A stretch of DNA of 64,000 nucleotides. It comes from Deroplatys truncata (taxonomy: Eukaryota > Arthropoda > Insecta > Mantodea > Mantidae). Positions 10,212 to 20,107 of the stretch are shown here, in pieces; position 1 is the first letter of the stretch, and the number at the start of each line of letters is the position of its first letter. The translations under genes were made by a program, and so were the position numbers. The stretch is taken from assembly GCA_030765065.1 (NCBI GenBank), contig CM060978.1, positions 217,949,498 to 218,013,497 on the forward strand. Direction: 5' to 3'. The notes beneath the pieces were generated by a model that did not search any database, was not told the DNA's origin, and saw nothing but the letters and a program-made list of their open reading frames with translations.

Positions 10212-13200
10212 TCATAGGGGTGTTACCTCATTTCGAGTAAAACTAACCTGATTCTTTTCATTATATTCTTCACCCTTCTCATTCTCTAAACATTTGTACG
10301 GTTTGAGCAACTGTTTATGGTATCTCCCTACGATCTTGGAATTCTTTATTTCTTGTAACTCAAATGTATCCGAGCCAAAAATGTTAATCACCCGGTATGG
10401 ACCTTTAAATAAATTTTCCATTCTATGATACCTTTTGTTCAGAATGCTAGACTTTTTCTTGTCCCGTACCAATACTAAGTCTCCCAATTTGATCAACCAG
10501 TGTTTTCGTTTCTTCTTCTTAAACTTTTCTTTTCTTTTCTGCGCCTTATTGGCCATTCTTTCAAAAGCTTTCTTAAACATCTCTTCTTCCGTTAGTGCTT
10601 TCGGATCTTTAGCTTCTAGTGTCTGTGGTAATTCCCCTTCGAGTGTTTCCATTAATTTCCCCTTCATCAGCTCGATGGGCTTATAACCGGTAGTAGGGCT
10701 CACACTTTCATTTAAAATACTTTCGATGCGCTGATAGTGATTTGCCCAATCACTGTGTTTTTTATTGGCCAAAATTCTCAAATAAACCGAAATGTCCCGT
10801 ATTATTCTTTCGCAGGGATTGCTTTGTGGGTGGTATTTTGAGCAATGATACAACGTGATTTCGTTTTCTTTTAAGGTGTCTACAAATTTTCTGCTGGTAA
10901 ATATTGAAGCATTATCACATAAAATTGCCTTCATCTTTCCAAATTGTGGAACATACGACTTCATTATCTTCCTTAGGCATGTTTCACTTGTAATCTTCCG
11001 GACTGGGTAAATTTTCACAAATTTTGAAAATACATCTATTAACACTATTATATACCTAAATCCAAATTTACTACGGGGCATCTCACCATGACAGTCCAAG
11101 GTCACTAACATTCCTGGTTTTTCTCTTAGTATTGAGTTTGTCTCGTATTCGTATTGTATATTCAGTGGCTTTGCTTTTTGACATTGTAAGCATGTCGAAA
11201 TTATTCTCCTTACTTTATGGTGTAATTTTGGAATATACAGGTTTTCTTGGATCATTAAAGCGGTGCGTTCTGAGCCAGAATGTGCTAGAGCTTGATGGAA
11301 CGTGCTTATGAGTTCATTCTCCATGTTCTTAGGTATATATGTCTTCCATTTCTGTATTTCACTGCCATGTAGTTTATATAACACGCCCCCTTTTAACCCT
11401 ATGTTTCCCTTGATATTTTCATCTATTTCTGGGGCCTTTTTTATTAATTTATTTAACTTCTCATCTCGTCGCTGCTGGTCCCCTATTCCTTTTAATTCTT
11501 TTATCAATCCTTTACTCAAGGGTATTTCAATACTCATTAATGTTACTTCATTTTTAGGGCGTTCTATTCTCTCCGGTATTTCACTGTTGTTATGTAACCT
11601 AGACAGCAAATCGCTAAAAACATTTGTTTTTCCTGGAATGTGTTTCACCTCAACATCATACGAAAGAATCTCATGGATGTACCTAGATAATTTAGTACTC
11701 GTAAGCCGACAACGTTTCATAAATGAAAGACTCACATGATCTGTGTATATAATAACCTTCTGTAGATATATATATGATCTAAATTTCTGTAGTGTGTAAT
11801 ACACAGCACAGATCTCTAATTCGGTGACCGAAGCATTTTTCTCTATTTGACTTAAACCTCTTGAAGCGGTACTTATCACGTGCAGTTGATTTTCCTCATC
11901 TGATTGGGCTAGGACACACCCATATCCGTGACCTGAAGCATCCACGTAAATTACATATGGTAGGTTGTCCTTGGGTCTCTCTAGTAGAATTGATTTCGCA
12001 AATAGTTCTTTTATCTTTTCAAAAGCTTTCTGGTGTACCTCGTCCCATTTCCATCGCACTTTCTTTTTAAGTAATTCGCGCAAAGGCGCTATTTCTGCGG
12101 CGTACCTCAGGATAAATTTGCTTTGATAATTTAGCACTCCAAGAAAGGACCTAACCTGCTTAACACTCTTGGGCGCTGGTATTCTTCTCACAGCCGCTAC
12201 TCTTTCTTCGTTTGGCTTCATTCCTCTATCATTAATTACATAGCCTAGAAATTCCACCTCACGGATGCAAAATTTGGATTTATTAATGTTCACCGTCATA
12301 CCGTTTTCTCTCAGCTTTCTAAGCACATAATTCACATGTTTAATATGCTCATCAAAATTTTCATCAACTATTAGAAAATCGTCGATATATTGGATCAAAA
12401 ATTCGTCGGCTGAGTCGCCAAATATTTTATCGATGGCTCTTAATAGTCCACTACATGACGTAAGCATACCAAAAGGCATTCTCAAAAATTCGAACTGTTT
12501 CCCAAAAAATAAAAAAGAAGTATACTTTCTAACATCCTCGTGAAGCTCAATCTGCCAGTATGACGCCGTTAAATCAATAGTGGAGAAATACTTGCCTTTG
12601 GTTATTTTTGACAGCAATTTTTCTACACTTTCGCTCCGAAATCTGTCTGGTTGTGTATATTTATTTATCCTTCGAGCATCTATTGTCATCCTAAGTTCGC
12701 CATTGCGTTTCGTCACCCAACATAATGGACTGCTGTACGGAGAATTTGACGTTTGTATTATTCGGTCTCTCAACATCTTATCGATCACCTGTTTGGCTCT
12801 CTCCCTTAATGCAATCGGAATATCCCGATACTTGTGTGTGAAGGGTGCAATATCTTGTACCTTAAAACTGTGTTTGTATGCTTTGCACTTGCCTGGGACG
12901 TCCGAAAATACCGCTTTGTTTTCTTGTAACATTCGCCTTAATAGATGCCTTTGTGTCTCTGTGAGGTTCTCGGCAAGGGTCACTTTCTCCTCTACTGCTT
13001 CTACCTGGCTGCCGGTATCTTGGAATTCTTTATTTCGGGCGTAACCATAATCTTTCTCATTGTGCTCCGTATACCCGTTGTAAAACCTGTCAGCGAACGC
13101 ATGCATCTCATCGGTTTCTTCCCCTTGTACTATAGCAATTAATTTCTCACTCCTACCTGTTTGTACTAATTGTACGAAAAATCTTTCTTCGGCGATATCT

Positions 13201-13784
13201 TCTTCTCCTTGGGTTTTGTTATAAGTATCCTGCTTCATACCCTCTACAAAAGGGATTTCTAATAGTTTTCTGTTCTTCTCTATTTTCAAAACTTTATCAG
13301 CAAAATCAACCCTAGCTCTTAATTCAAACAAAACGTCACACCCAATCAAAATGTCACAAATCAAATTATTGATTACCAGAAAAATAAACTCAAAATTTTC
13401 TTCTCCTATTTTCATGTTCAACATTACTTGCATTTTTATTCGGGTAACCTCTTTGTTAACTGCTACCCGGCATACTGTGTTCCTTATGGGTAATGTCATT
13501 AGCTTAATTCCTTTATTTACCAGGTTCTGATATAACCTCAGGCTGCATACACTCACATTGGCTCCAGAGTCTATTAAAGCATTATATTCTTCATCCAATA
13601 ATACTACCTTTATGCTAGGGGAATCTGTCAGATCCTTTTCCGAGTGATTTTGAATAGTAGTTATCAGTTCTCCCAGTATAAATTCATTTTTGAGCCCTGT
13701 TTCACATTTTCTGTTTATTTGAGAATTTTGCGCGCTTAGAATCCGCTCCGAGCTCTTGAATGGATCCTGTCTTAGTTTTCCGGG
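10212..13784 (-). CDS. pol: pol: protease, reverse transcriptase, RNase H, integrase
   Basis: Long open frame in the -1 frame relative to gag, open from 13784 (after a TAA at 13785-13787) to the stop at 10212. The first possible internal initiator noted is TTG at 13598, but translation by frameshifting from gag is more likely. Numbering from 13598: protease DSG at 10-12; RT with D342 (STIDLTASYW) and YIDD 404-407; RNase H with D553 (YVDAS) and D620 (YTDH); integrase zinc-binding H768, H773, C803, C806; catalytic D835, D895, E930 (35-residue spacing, DD35E); GPY module at 1066-1068. All key residues are present. No chromodomain follows. This is the enzyme set for reverse transcription and chromosomal insertion of the element. 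There is no frameshift or stop, unlike every other coding relic in the window. Confidence 0.95.
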   Translation of the reverse strand, partial: PGKLRQDPFKSSERILSAQNSQINRKCETGLKNEFILGELITTIQNHSEKDLTDSPSIKVVLLDEEYNALIDSGANVSVCSLRLYQNLVNKGIKLMTLPIRNTVCRVAVNKEVTRIKMQVMLNMKIGEENFEFIFLVINNLICDILIGCDVLFELRARVDFADKVLKIEKNRKLLEIPFVEGMKQDTYNKTQGEEDIAEERFFVQLVQTGRSEKLIAIVQGEETDEMHAFADRFYNGYTEHNEKDYGYARNKEFQDTGSQVEAVEEKVTLAENLTETQRHLLRRMLQENKAVFSDVPGKCKAYKHSFKVQDIAPFTHKYRDIPIALRERAKQVIDKMLRDRIIQTSNSPYSSPLCWVTKRNGELRMTIDARRINKYTQPDRFRSESVEKLLSKITKGKYFSTIDLTASYWQIELHEDVRKYTSFLFFGKQFEFLRMPFGMLTSCSGLLRAIDKIFGDSADEFLIQYIDDFLIVDENFDEHIKHVNYVLRKLRENGMTVNINKSKFCIREVEFLGYVINDRGMKPNEERVAAVRRIPAPKSVKQVRSFLGVLNYQSKFILRYAAEIAPLRELLKKKVRWKWDEVHQKAFEKIKELFAKSILLERPKDNLPYVIYVDASGHGYGCVLAQSDEENQLHVISTASRGLSQIEKNASVTELEICAVYYTLQKFRSYIYLQKVIIYTDHVSLSFMKRCRLTSTKLSRYIHEILSYDVEVKHIPGKTNVFSDLLSRLHNNSEIPERIERPKNEVTLMSIEIPLSKGLIKELKGIGDQQRRDEKLNKLIKKAPEIDENIKGNIGLKGGVLYKLHGSEIQKWKTYIPKNMENELISTFHQALAHSGSERTALMIQENLYIPKLHHKVRRIISTCLQCQKAKPLNIQYEYETNSILREKPGMLVTLDCHGEMPRSKFGFRYIIVLIDVFSKFVKIYPVRKITSETCLRKIMKSYVPQFGKMKAILCDNASIFTSRKFVDTLKENEITLYHCSKYHPQSNPCERIIRDISVYLRILANKKHSDWANHYQRIESILNESVSPTTGYKPIELMKGKLMETLEGELPQTLEAKDPKALTEEEMFKKAFERMANKAQKRKEKFKKKKRKHWLIKLGDLVLVRDKKKSSILNKRYHRMENLFKGPYRVINIFGSDTFELQEIKNSKIVGRYHKQLLKPYKCLENEKGEEYNEKNQVSFTRNEVTPL
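13739..13781 (-). promoter_or_regulatory. Candidate -1 frameshift signal at gag/pol junction
   Basis: In element orientation the gag frame ends G-GAA-AAC-TAA. The heptamer GGAAAAC (13781-13775) sits at the last two sense codons. A possible stem of 6 bp (GGATCC at 13767-13762 with GGATTC at 13744-13739, one G-T pair, 17-nt loop) begins 7 nt after it. Spacing and position fit programmed -1 frameshifting, and the pol frame opens only 9 nt before this point. The heptamer is not a canonical X-XXY-YYZ because its third base is A rather than G, so the P-site re-pairing would be imperfect. Confidence 0.55.
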
Positions 13785-15775
13785 TTATCGACACTATTTG
13801 GTGCTCCGCTAGTCTCTTCCACATTTCCCTCTCTCTGCATTTGCCTATAGTTTCCTCTGCTTCCTCTAAAATGTCCCCGGGAATGTCTCTCTCTCCTTTC
13901 GTTTCTTTCTGGATAATTTTCGTCATACCTTTCTCCTACATCACTTTCCCCTCGGTCAGAAAAATAATGTTCTCTGGATCTGTTTTCATTGTTTCTGCCT
14001 CTCCTATAATTAAAACGGCCACTATATCTTGGTCTGGTTTGTATAGCATTTATGTGATATTGGTTATCACCTTCCCTCCTGAAACGGTTATTTTGACAGT
14101 TTCTGTTCCCGGATTGAGGTACGTCGTTCCAGTATCTCTCTCTGGGGTTATAGTTCCCTCTCGCGTTTCCTCTCCAATTCGCATTCCTTGAATTATCCGG
14201 TAATGTTCGAACTGTATAGTTTTGTACGTGGTTCCTACTACTTGTCTCGAATGATGATACCAACTCAATCAATTCGGGAATAGAATTTGGCTTCGCAATG
14301 AGTAGGTAATGGTGTATACGTTCTGGATAATGTGGTACAATCATATTAATGAAATCCCTCTCGCTTATGGGTGGCTCGATTAGTCTACTACTCTGTGCTT
14401 TAGTTAGCAAATAATCTACCATGCTTAGGTTTCCGCGTTCATCGTACTTGCCATTAACTAGGATAGATCTCACCTGGTTCTGAGTATTAGTACTCCAGTA
14501 CTTATTCAAAAATGCCCTTCTGAAATATTCAAAATTATTATTCTCCCCCAAAGTCAATCTTACCCATTGGAGAACCCTTTGACGTAAACCTTTACGAACG
14601 ATTAACATCTTTAGCTCGTCCGGAATCTGCTTCAAACGGAAATACTCCTCAAGGTCATTTAGGTATTGTTTAGGATTATCAGCCGAATTTTCCTCGAAAG
14701 TAGGTACCCCTATCTCATTTAATAAATGGTAGTTTGCATTACTTGCATGGTTAGATGTACATTGGTGCCCTGAATTAAAATTATATGGGTCGGCAGCTGG
14801 ACTTTGGCCTCCATTTACCTCCCTAAAAGTGGTGCTAGTTTCACTGGGTGAGCTATCATCACTCTGTCTCACACTTATCCCTAGTCTACCAATAGAGCGT
14901 TTTAACTCCTTTACACAATTTTCATGCTCTTCCACCCTCTTCACAATTTCATGATGATTTGAGAGCTGTTCAGTCATTTTTGACGAAAGTTCATTCATCT
15001 TTCCCTGATCCTTTTCTAACACTATTCTAAATTCTTTGAACTCCCTTTGAATGTTAGATTCTAAGGTACTTTGTTTTTTTTCTAAAGAAACATTTACAGC
15101 TCTTAAGTCATCATCCAATTGTTCCTTTATGGCTAAGCTGGTAACACTTAATTCTGTTTCTACATCCTTCCTTAGTTTTTCTACATCGTTTCTTAGACAT
15201 AGTTGTCCTGCCTGAATTTCTTGCACTACCATCCCTTGCTGACTGAATTTGGAGTCCAATTGACTTTGTAATCGGGTGACCTGTTCACCTAAATATTCCC
15301 TCATCTCCTGAGCTAATTCCCCTCTCATCTTCCTGTTTTCCTCTCTGACATATTCACCTATCTGTATACTCTGCTCATTTAATTTCCCTTCCAAATTTTT
15401 ATTTTGTTCACTCAAATTTCTTTTTGACTCCTTACTCAGCTCATTTAATTTCCCTTCTAAATTGTTAATTTGTTCACTCAAATTTCTTTTTGACTCCTTA
15501 CTCTGCTCATCTATCTTTGCGCTCAAATGTTGAAGCAATATTAGCAGCTGGTTTTGACCTGCGTCAATGACCTGCTCAATCGGTGATTGCCTTTCCCTAA
15601 CTTCTACTTCAGCTGCACCCATATTTTCTCCATCTGTTGTTATGCTGACAATAGCCTCCCCATTCAGTTCTTCCAAATCTTCCCTTGACCTACTCATGGT
15701 TCCGTTAGCAAGTTCTACCTCCCTAGTAATGACTTTACCCCCTCTCAATAACATGTGTTCACAAAACTGAGTCAC
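13772..15775 (-). CDS. gag: gag: structural polyprotein of the LTR element
   Basis: 667-codon intact frame from an ATG at 15775. Residues about 70-290 are strongly coiled-coil and include two adjacent 22-residue repeats (each with SKESKRNLSEQ then NLEGKLNE). Residues about 350-510 match the retrotransposon gag (capsid-like) region with YLNDLEEYFRLKQIPDE, FEYFRRAFLNKYW and a helical stretch after it. The C-terminal 150 residues are rich in Arg, Gly, Asn and Glu (RGNYNPRERYW, RGHFRGSRGNYRQ) and carry no CCHC zinc knuckle, so RNA binding is presumably by the Arg-rich tail. It overlaps the pol frame by 13 nt. It forms the particle that packages element RNA. Antisense ORFs in this interval are composition artefacts. 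Confidence 0.9.
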   Translation of the reverse strand: MTQFCEHMLLRGGKVITREVELANGTMSRSREDLEELNGEAIVSITTDGENMGAAEVEVRERQSPIEQVIDAGQNQLLILLQHLSAKIDEQSKESKRNLSEQINNLEGKLNELSKESKRNLSEQNKNLEGKLNEQSIQIGEYVREENRKMRGELAQEMREYLGEQVTRLQSQLDSKFSQQGMVVQEIQAGQLCLRNDVEKLRKDVETELSVTSLAIKEQLDDDLRAVNVSLEKKQSTLESNIQREFKEFRIVLEKDQGKMNELSSKMTEQLSNHHEIVKRVEEHENCVKELKRSIGRLGISVRQSDDSSPSETSTTFREVNGGQSPAADPYNFNSGHQCTSNHASNANYHLLNEIGVPTFEENSADNPKQYLNDLEEYFRLKQIPDELKMLIVRKGLRQRVLQWVRLTLGENNNFEYFRRAFLNKYWSTNTQNQVRSILVNGKYDERGNLSMVDYLLTKAQSSRLIEPPISERDFINMIVPHYPERIHHYLLIAKPNSIPELIELVSSFETSSRNHVQNYTVRTLPDNSRNANWRGNARGNYNPRERYWNDVPQSGNRNCQNNRFRREGDNQYHINAIQTRPRYSGRFNYRRGRNNENRSREHYFSDRGESDVGERYDENYPERNERRERHSRGHFRGSRGNYRQMQREGNVEETSGAPNSVDNPEN

Positions 15776-16020
15776 TACTCTGCATGCCTTTTTGTTTGTT
15801 TTTGAATAAAAGTTCTAACCTGTATTTTTTTTCAATGTTAACTGATGCGTTCCGGGTTCGAATCCTGGTGAAGTTCTAGAAGCGATGTTCTCAGCTGTTT
15901 TGTTGTCCCACGTAGGTAGACTAGAAGTTCGCGTTGTAATTTTTGTTCTGCTGTGCCCCTTTCCTCTGAAGATTCTTCGTCTGTTCGTTGTTTCCTAGTC
16001 CTCCGTTCGTGTCGTTCTTC

Positions 16021-16046
16021 CCTTCGAGCCGCACGTTATGGCGCCA
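16021..16046 (-). promoter_or_regulatory. Primer-binding site, tRNA-Lys-like
   Basis: Three bases after the 5' LTR, the element strand reads TGGCGCC and continues ATAACGTGCGGCTCGAA. The complement resembles the 3' end of a tRNA-Lys (...TTCGAGCC, CACGTT, GGCGCCA) with a few mismatches. tRNA-Lys priming is known for gypsy-group elements. The leader from here to the gag ATG (16020-15776) holds no ORF. Confidence 0.75.
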
Positions 16047-16049
16047 GTT

Positions 16050-17190
16050 TGCGGCTATCACCTCCTCATCCGTTGCTGTAGCTTACCTTGATGCTTCTCC
16101 CGTTGCTTCCAGAAGTTCTCAGCGTGTTGGTTCTTCAATTTATCCTCGGCTAGCTGCAGTAATTTTCCTTAAATTATATGGGAGCATGGACTTATCCTCG
16201 GTAAAGGAAAACGTAGATCTCGGGTGGTGATATAGGAAGACATAGACTTGCTTTGTTTATGAAAAGATGACACTGCCGTTTCTTTTTATTTAATTTAACA
16301 CTCGTAGTATACAAAACTGGTATTGCCGCTGTAAAATACTGTCCACCGCTGTTAGACTATGGCGTGGATATGTCACGAAATATAACTATTCTTATTGTCG
16401 CTTTCAGAGTAGCGGATCTTAGGTGTGTTGCTAAAACTATTTTGATTCCCTGTTTTGGCGCGATATCTCACACATCCTGCAGCATCTCTCCCTGACCACA
16501 CATTACGAAAACTCTCGAATAAAATGCAATACTAAGCTGACATGACAAATTTGACTTGATTCCCTTTTTGGCGCGATATCTCACACATCCTGCAGCATCT
16601 CTCCCTGACCACACATGACATAAACTGCCCCGAATTTTCTCCAAACAGATCCATTTATAGTCTCAGGCTCCTGAGGCTGCTTCCTTTCCTATTGGTCCAT
16701 TTTTAGCGCGACTCGACGCGTCTAACTATTTCGAATAAACTTTCAGGGATCTCATTGGTCCAATTTTAATATAAATCGCGGCTTTTCCTACATTTACCGT
16801 TAAGGTTGTCTTTCTCACTCACTTGGTCACGGCGAATTATCAAATAATGGGACAAAGGCTCTACACCCTCGCTGTAGGAATAATAGCACAGCGACCGGAG
16901 AGAGGTAATAAAACTAGGTTTTCTGCCTTCGAAAGCACTATTCCTGTAGCTAAAACTTTCCCTCGTGGACAGTATTTTAACATAGCGCTTAAATTATTTA
17001 CATTAAACCATTTATAACTCTACTAATATTAATAACCTAGATAGATACATAATGTTAAATCACCCTTCTTAAAATATACAAGCAGTATGAGAAAAAGATA
17101 TTTACATAATACGATTTAACATCACTAAAAGTTAATTAATAAGTTATCTGTAATTATAGTTCTTGGGCTCGGCCTAGAGTTGCCGTTTCA
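16050..17190 (-). repeat. 5' LTR of the gypsy-type element
   Basis: Same length and, as far as read, same sequence as 8678-9818, including the internal 60-bp duplication (about 16444-16503 and 16558-16616). It should contain promoter and start site for the element RNA. It is followed on the right by the target duplication GTTT at 17191-17194. Confidence 0.95.
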
Positions 17191-17456
17191 GTTTCTACGG
17201 AAAATTTAAACAGGATTGGTTACAAACTACATCGTATGGAACATTTTTAATGCCCAAAAGTGTAACAAAAATCAAAGTCGAGGAAACGGCATTGGAAGTA
17301 TCTATATTGGTCGAGTGCTTTTGGGCACTTAAATGGTCACGTGTTGAAGCTTTAAGTATCTAATTGAAGCTAAAGGTTCAAAGTATTATTGGACATAACA
17401 ATTAATTTTTAATTCTTTGAAAATTTTGACCAAATTTGAGCTGTGTGTTCCGTTAA

Positions 17457-18553
17457 GGGCCGGTTTCACCAAACGCGATTAAAGTCTAGAATAGTAACTC
17501 CAGAATAACATTAACCCAGTGGTTGTTACTCCCGAGTGGCATGTATTCGTTTCACCATGCTTGTGTGGATGTTAAAGTCCTCTCGAGTTAGTACTCCAAT
17601 AATTATACCAGAAAAGTGCCGATCGCGAAGTTTCTCATAGTTTATGAGCAATGTTTACAACTTTTTTTTCGTCATTTTAAGGAATTTAGTGCGAGTAAAC
17701 GAAAGGTTTTAGAGATTAAAGTTTCGGAGAAAGAATTAAACGAAAGCACTGGTAAGTAGAAATACATGGTAATAGCTAATATTTTCGAAAAAATTTAACT
17801 TAAACTTTCGTTATAATGAAATTATTCTGTTAACTTATACATTTTGTGTGTTAAATTTACAGAATCGTGTCAGACGAAGAAAAGCGAAAGACAAGTCCAA
17901 ATTGACATTTTTCTGAAAAACTCCTACTGCTTTCTGTGGTAGAAGAATTTATAAGTGTGTTAGAGAACAAGAGAACAGATGTTTGAACTATGCGCCAGAA
18001 AAAGAATACATGGGAGAAGGCTGCAGAAAAATATAATGCTGGTACCACTATGGGACACAGAACTGCAGTTAATATAAAGGCAGAGTGGGAGCTGCTGAAA
18101 AAGCTGCAAAGAAGGATTTAGTCAATAAAAGAATACCTGCAATAAGACAGGTGATACATTTATTTTCTTTTTAATATGCAATATGAATATGTAGTGTAAG
18201 CGTTTGTTCTATTCTTTCTTCTAATTTTTAGGTGGTGGTCCTCCAAGGTCAGATCATAGTATTCACCAAAGCACTCAGTCTCAGTGCTAAAAATCCTCAT
18301 CTTCATCGCTAGAATTGTCCTAAAAACCATTCTCATCAATCCTGCAGCGGTGCAGCATTATAAAATGCTAGCTAGCAGTTACTCTGTATTTTATTCTACA
18401 ATATTTCGCCGAGTAACGTTACTCTCTCATTTACTCTCGCATAAGCAATTTATTCCAGAGTAAGTTATTGGTGAAACGCTCAAAGGGCTTACTCGCTAGT
18501 AAACCACGTTTTATTCGAGAGTAAAAGTTACTCGCGTTTGGTGAAACCAACCC
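17457..18553 (+). mobile_element. PIF/Harbinger-like element with Myb/SANT gene
   Basis: 1097-bp element flanked by TAA on both sides (17454-17456 and 18554-18556), the 3-bp TWA-type duplication of Harbinger transposons. Inverted ends: left GGTTTCACCAAACGCGA after GGGCC, right the inverse with GGGTT at the outer end. It contains only a decayed Myb/SANT gene and no DDE transposase, so it is non-autonomous. Confidence 0.85.
17690..18260 (+). pseudogene. Myb/SANT-like DNA-binding protein remnant
   Basis: On the plus strand, a candidate intron with GTAAGT donor near 17752 and TTTACAG acceptor near 17862 precedes a coding relic at 17880-18250. That relic reads SEKLLLLSVVEEFISVLENKRTD, NTWEKAAEKYNA and AEWELLKKLQRR, and ends near a GGGPP block at about 18230. 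This is the pattern of Myb/SANT-like DNA-binding domains of the MSANTD3/FSBP kind, whose many arthropod copies are the accessory protein of Harbinger elements. In-frame stops at about 17906, 17985 and 18119 show that it is inactive. The domain identity is from motif pattern only. Confidence 0.65.
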
Positions 18554-18940
18554 TAAGATGAATAATCCATGACAATATTGCCTCAACAGGCATAGCCAGC
18601 CACCCAACTCAGCCTTCACCTGCACATAGCAGAGGTGGGTCATCATTCATCTGGTATGGAGACATGCTTCAGCATGAAGCTTTCCTCAGCTGAAATACTA
18701 TTGTACTGGACTTGAACATCCCTGCCTATCGCATATTCCTCATGATGCTGAGTGGATACCTATCCTATGAATGGGTCAAAAAATCCGCACTCTAATGGGT
18801 GCCAAGACATTTAAAGCGAATACCTGACTTTAAATACCATAAGCTTAAAACAAAATCCTCACTAAAATAGAAGCTGACTCAACTTGCAGTTTAGGTTAAT
18901 TACACTAGTCTGCATGATTCGGATGACTGAAAACTAACAA

Positions 18941-19590
18941 GTGATTCTGACTCACTTCATTATCCTGATTTCAGAACTGCTTTTAGTTTGTTTCTATCAC
19001 GTACAGTTTTTTCACAATTTCACTTCAAAATATAGAGATATAAAGATATTGCTTCCGCCACTACACATAAAATTGGGCTTGATGAAGCAAATTGTAAGGG
19101 CTCTACCACAGGATGGACCCTGCTTCAAGTACCTTTCCAAGAAATTTCCCTTCATTATACAAGACAAATTAAAGGCTGAAATTTTTGTTGGTCCTCAAAT
19201 AAAGAAATTGATGAAGGATGAAGATTTTGAGAAGACAATGAATGAAAGAAAAATAGAAGCATGGACCGCCTTCCGATCAGTTACTGAAAACTTCTTAGGC
19301 AATAACAAAGATGCTAATTACAAGGCCATTTTCGAAACAATGTGGAAAATTTCAAGAAGATGGGTTGTAACATGAGTGTAAAGGTGCACTTTCTGCATTC
19401 ACATATCGACTACTTTCAAGAAAATCTGGGACATTATAGTGAAGAGCAGGGTGAATGTTTACACCAAGATATTAAGGAAATGGAGAGGAGGTACCAGGGG
19501 AGATGATGGCCGATTACTGTTGGATGTTGAGGAGGGACAGTCATCTTCAAGGATCTGCAGGGAAGTAAAGAAGAGAAAGTTTGAAAAAAA
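18941..19590 (+). pseudogene. Fragment of an unrecognised multicopy protein
   Basis: An open stretch of 144 codons (18941-19375) has a recognisable body from about 19055: LLPPLHIKLGLMKQIVRAL, KYLSKKFPFI, VGPQIKKLMKDEDFEK and ENFLGNNKD. After a one-base frame change near 19335 it continues MSVKVHFLHSHIDYFQENLG, EEQGE, HQDIKEMERRYQGR and MADYCWMLRRD, with a second break near 19500. Conserved-looking wording of this kind occurs in many near-identical copies in arthropod and cnidarian genomes, which suggests a transposon-borne protein, but I cannot name its function. The residues before about 19055 are probably not part of it. It is broken by two frameshifts. Confidence 0.5.
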
Positions 19591-20107
19591 TTAAATGAAA
19601 CACTTTGGCTTCTTGTTTTGTTAAAATGTAGTCATGAAATAAATTAGGGGAGTTCTTGAGAGTATTCTTAAAGTGTTTCTTGAATAAAAACTTACCTTGT
19701 GTGAAATGGTATTTGAATACTTTTCTACGCCCATTAGTAAAACTGTCAAAACATTACTTATTTTGTGTAAAATCCTGACGTGATAGAAAAAAAACGGAAG
19801 TATTTCTGGAATCAGCATAAAAACTGGATTCAAGAACAACTACTTTTAAGAAATCATTTGACAAAAAGTTTGAAAATGCAGAGTAAGTGTTATTTGAGTT
19901 TCGGCTTAAAAAGGAAGCGTTATTAAAACAAATAGTGGTGCTGCATGTATTCGTAGCAAAGGGCCTAGTAAACTTTTGGTAATCGGGTAATTGTCAAACT
20001 TCATTAACTGCGGTTTATTTTTCGACGCACGATTTTATAGAAGCTGATGAAGAATATCTATCACCTAAAAGTATAAATTAACAGTTACGCCTAACATTAA
20101 AGCATAC

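Larger units (their letters stand above)
8678..17190 (-). mobile_element. Complete Ty3/gypsy-type LTR retrotransposon
   Basis: An 8513-bp element transcribed on the minus strand: 5' LTR 17190-16050, primer-binding site, leader, gag, pol, short 3' untranslated part, 3' LTR 9818-8678. It is flanked by a 4-bp direct repeat GTTT (8674-8677 and 17191-17194). Both LTRs are 1141 bp, begin TG and end CA in element orientation, and I found no difference between them on reading. The protease-RT-RNase H-integrase order, with integrase after RNase H, is that of Ty3/gypsy rather than copia. No env-like ORF follows pol, so it is predicted to move only within the cell. Intact frames and matching LTRs indicate a very recent insertion that may still be active. 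Confidence 0.95.

Noticed and set aside
13760-14191. 143-codon plus-strand ORF antisense to gag, and similar antisense ORFs within pol (11302-11739, 12580-13044)
   Set aside because: They lie opposite well-supported gag/pol coding and show no motif; typical shadows.
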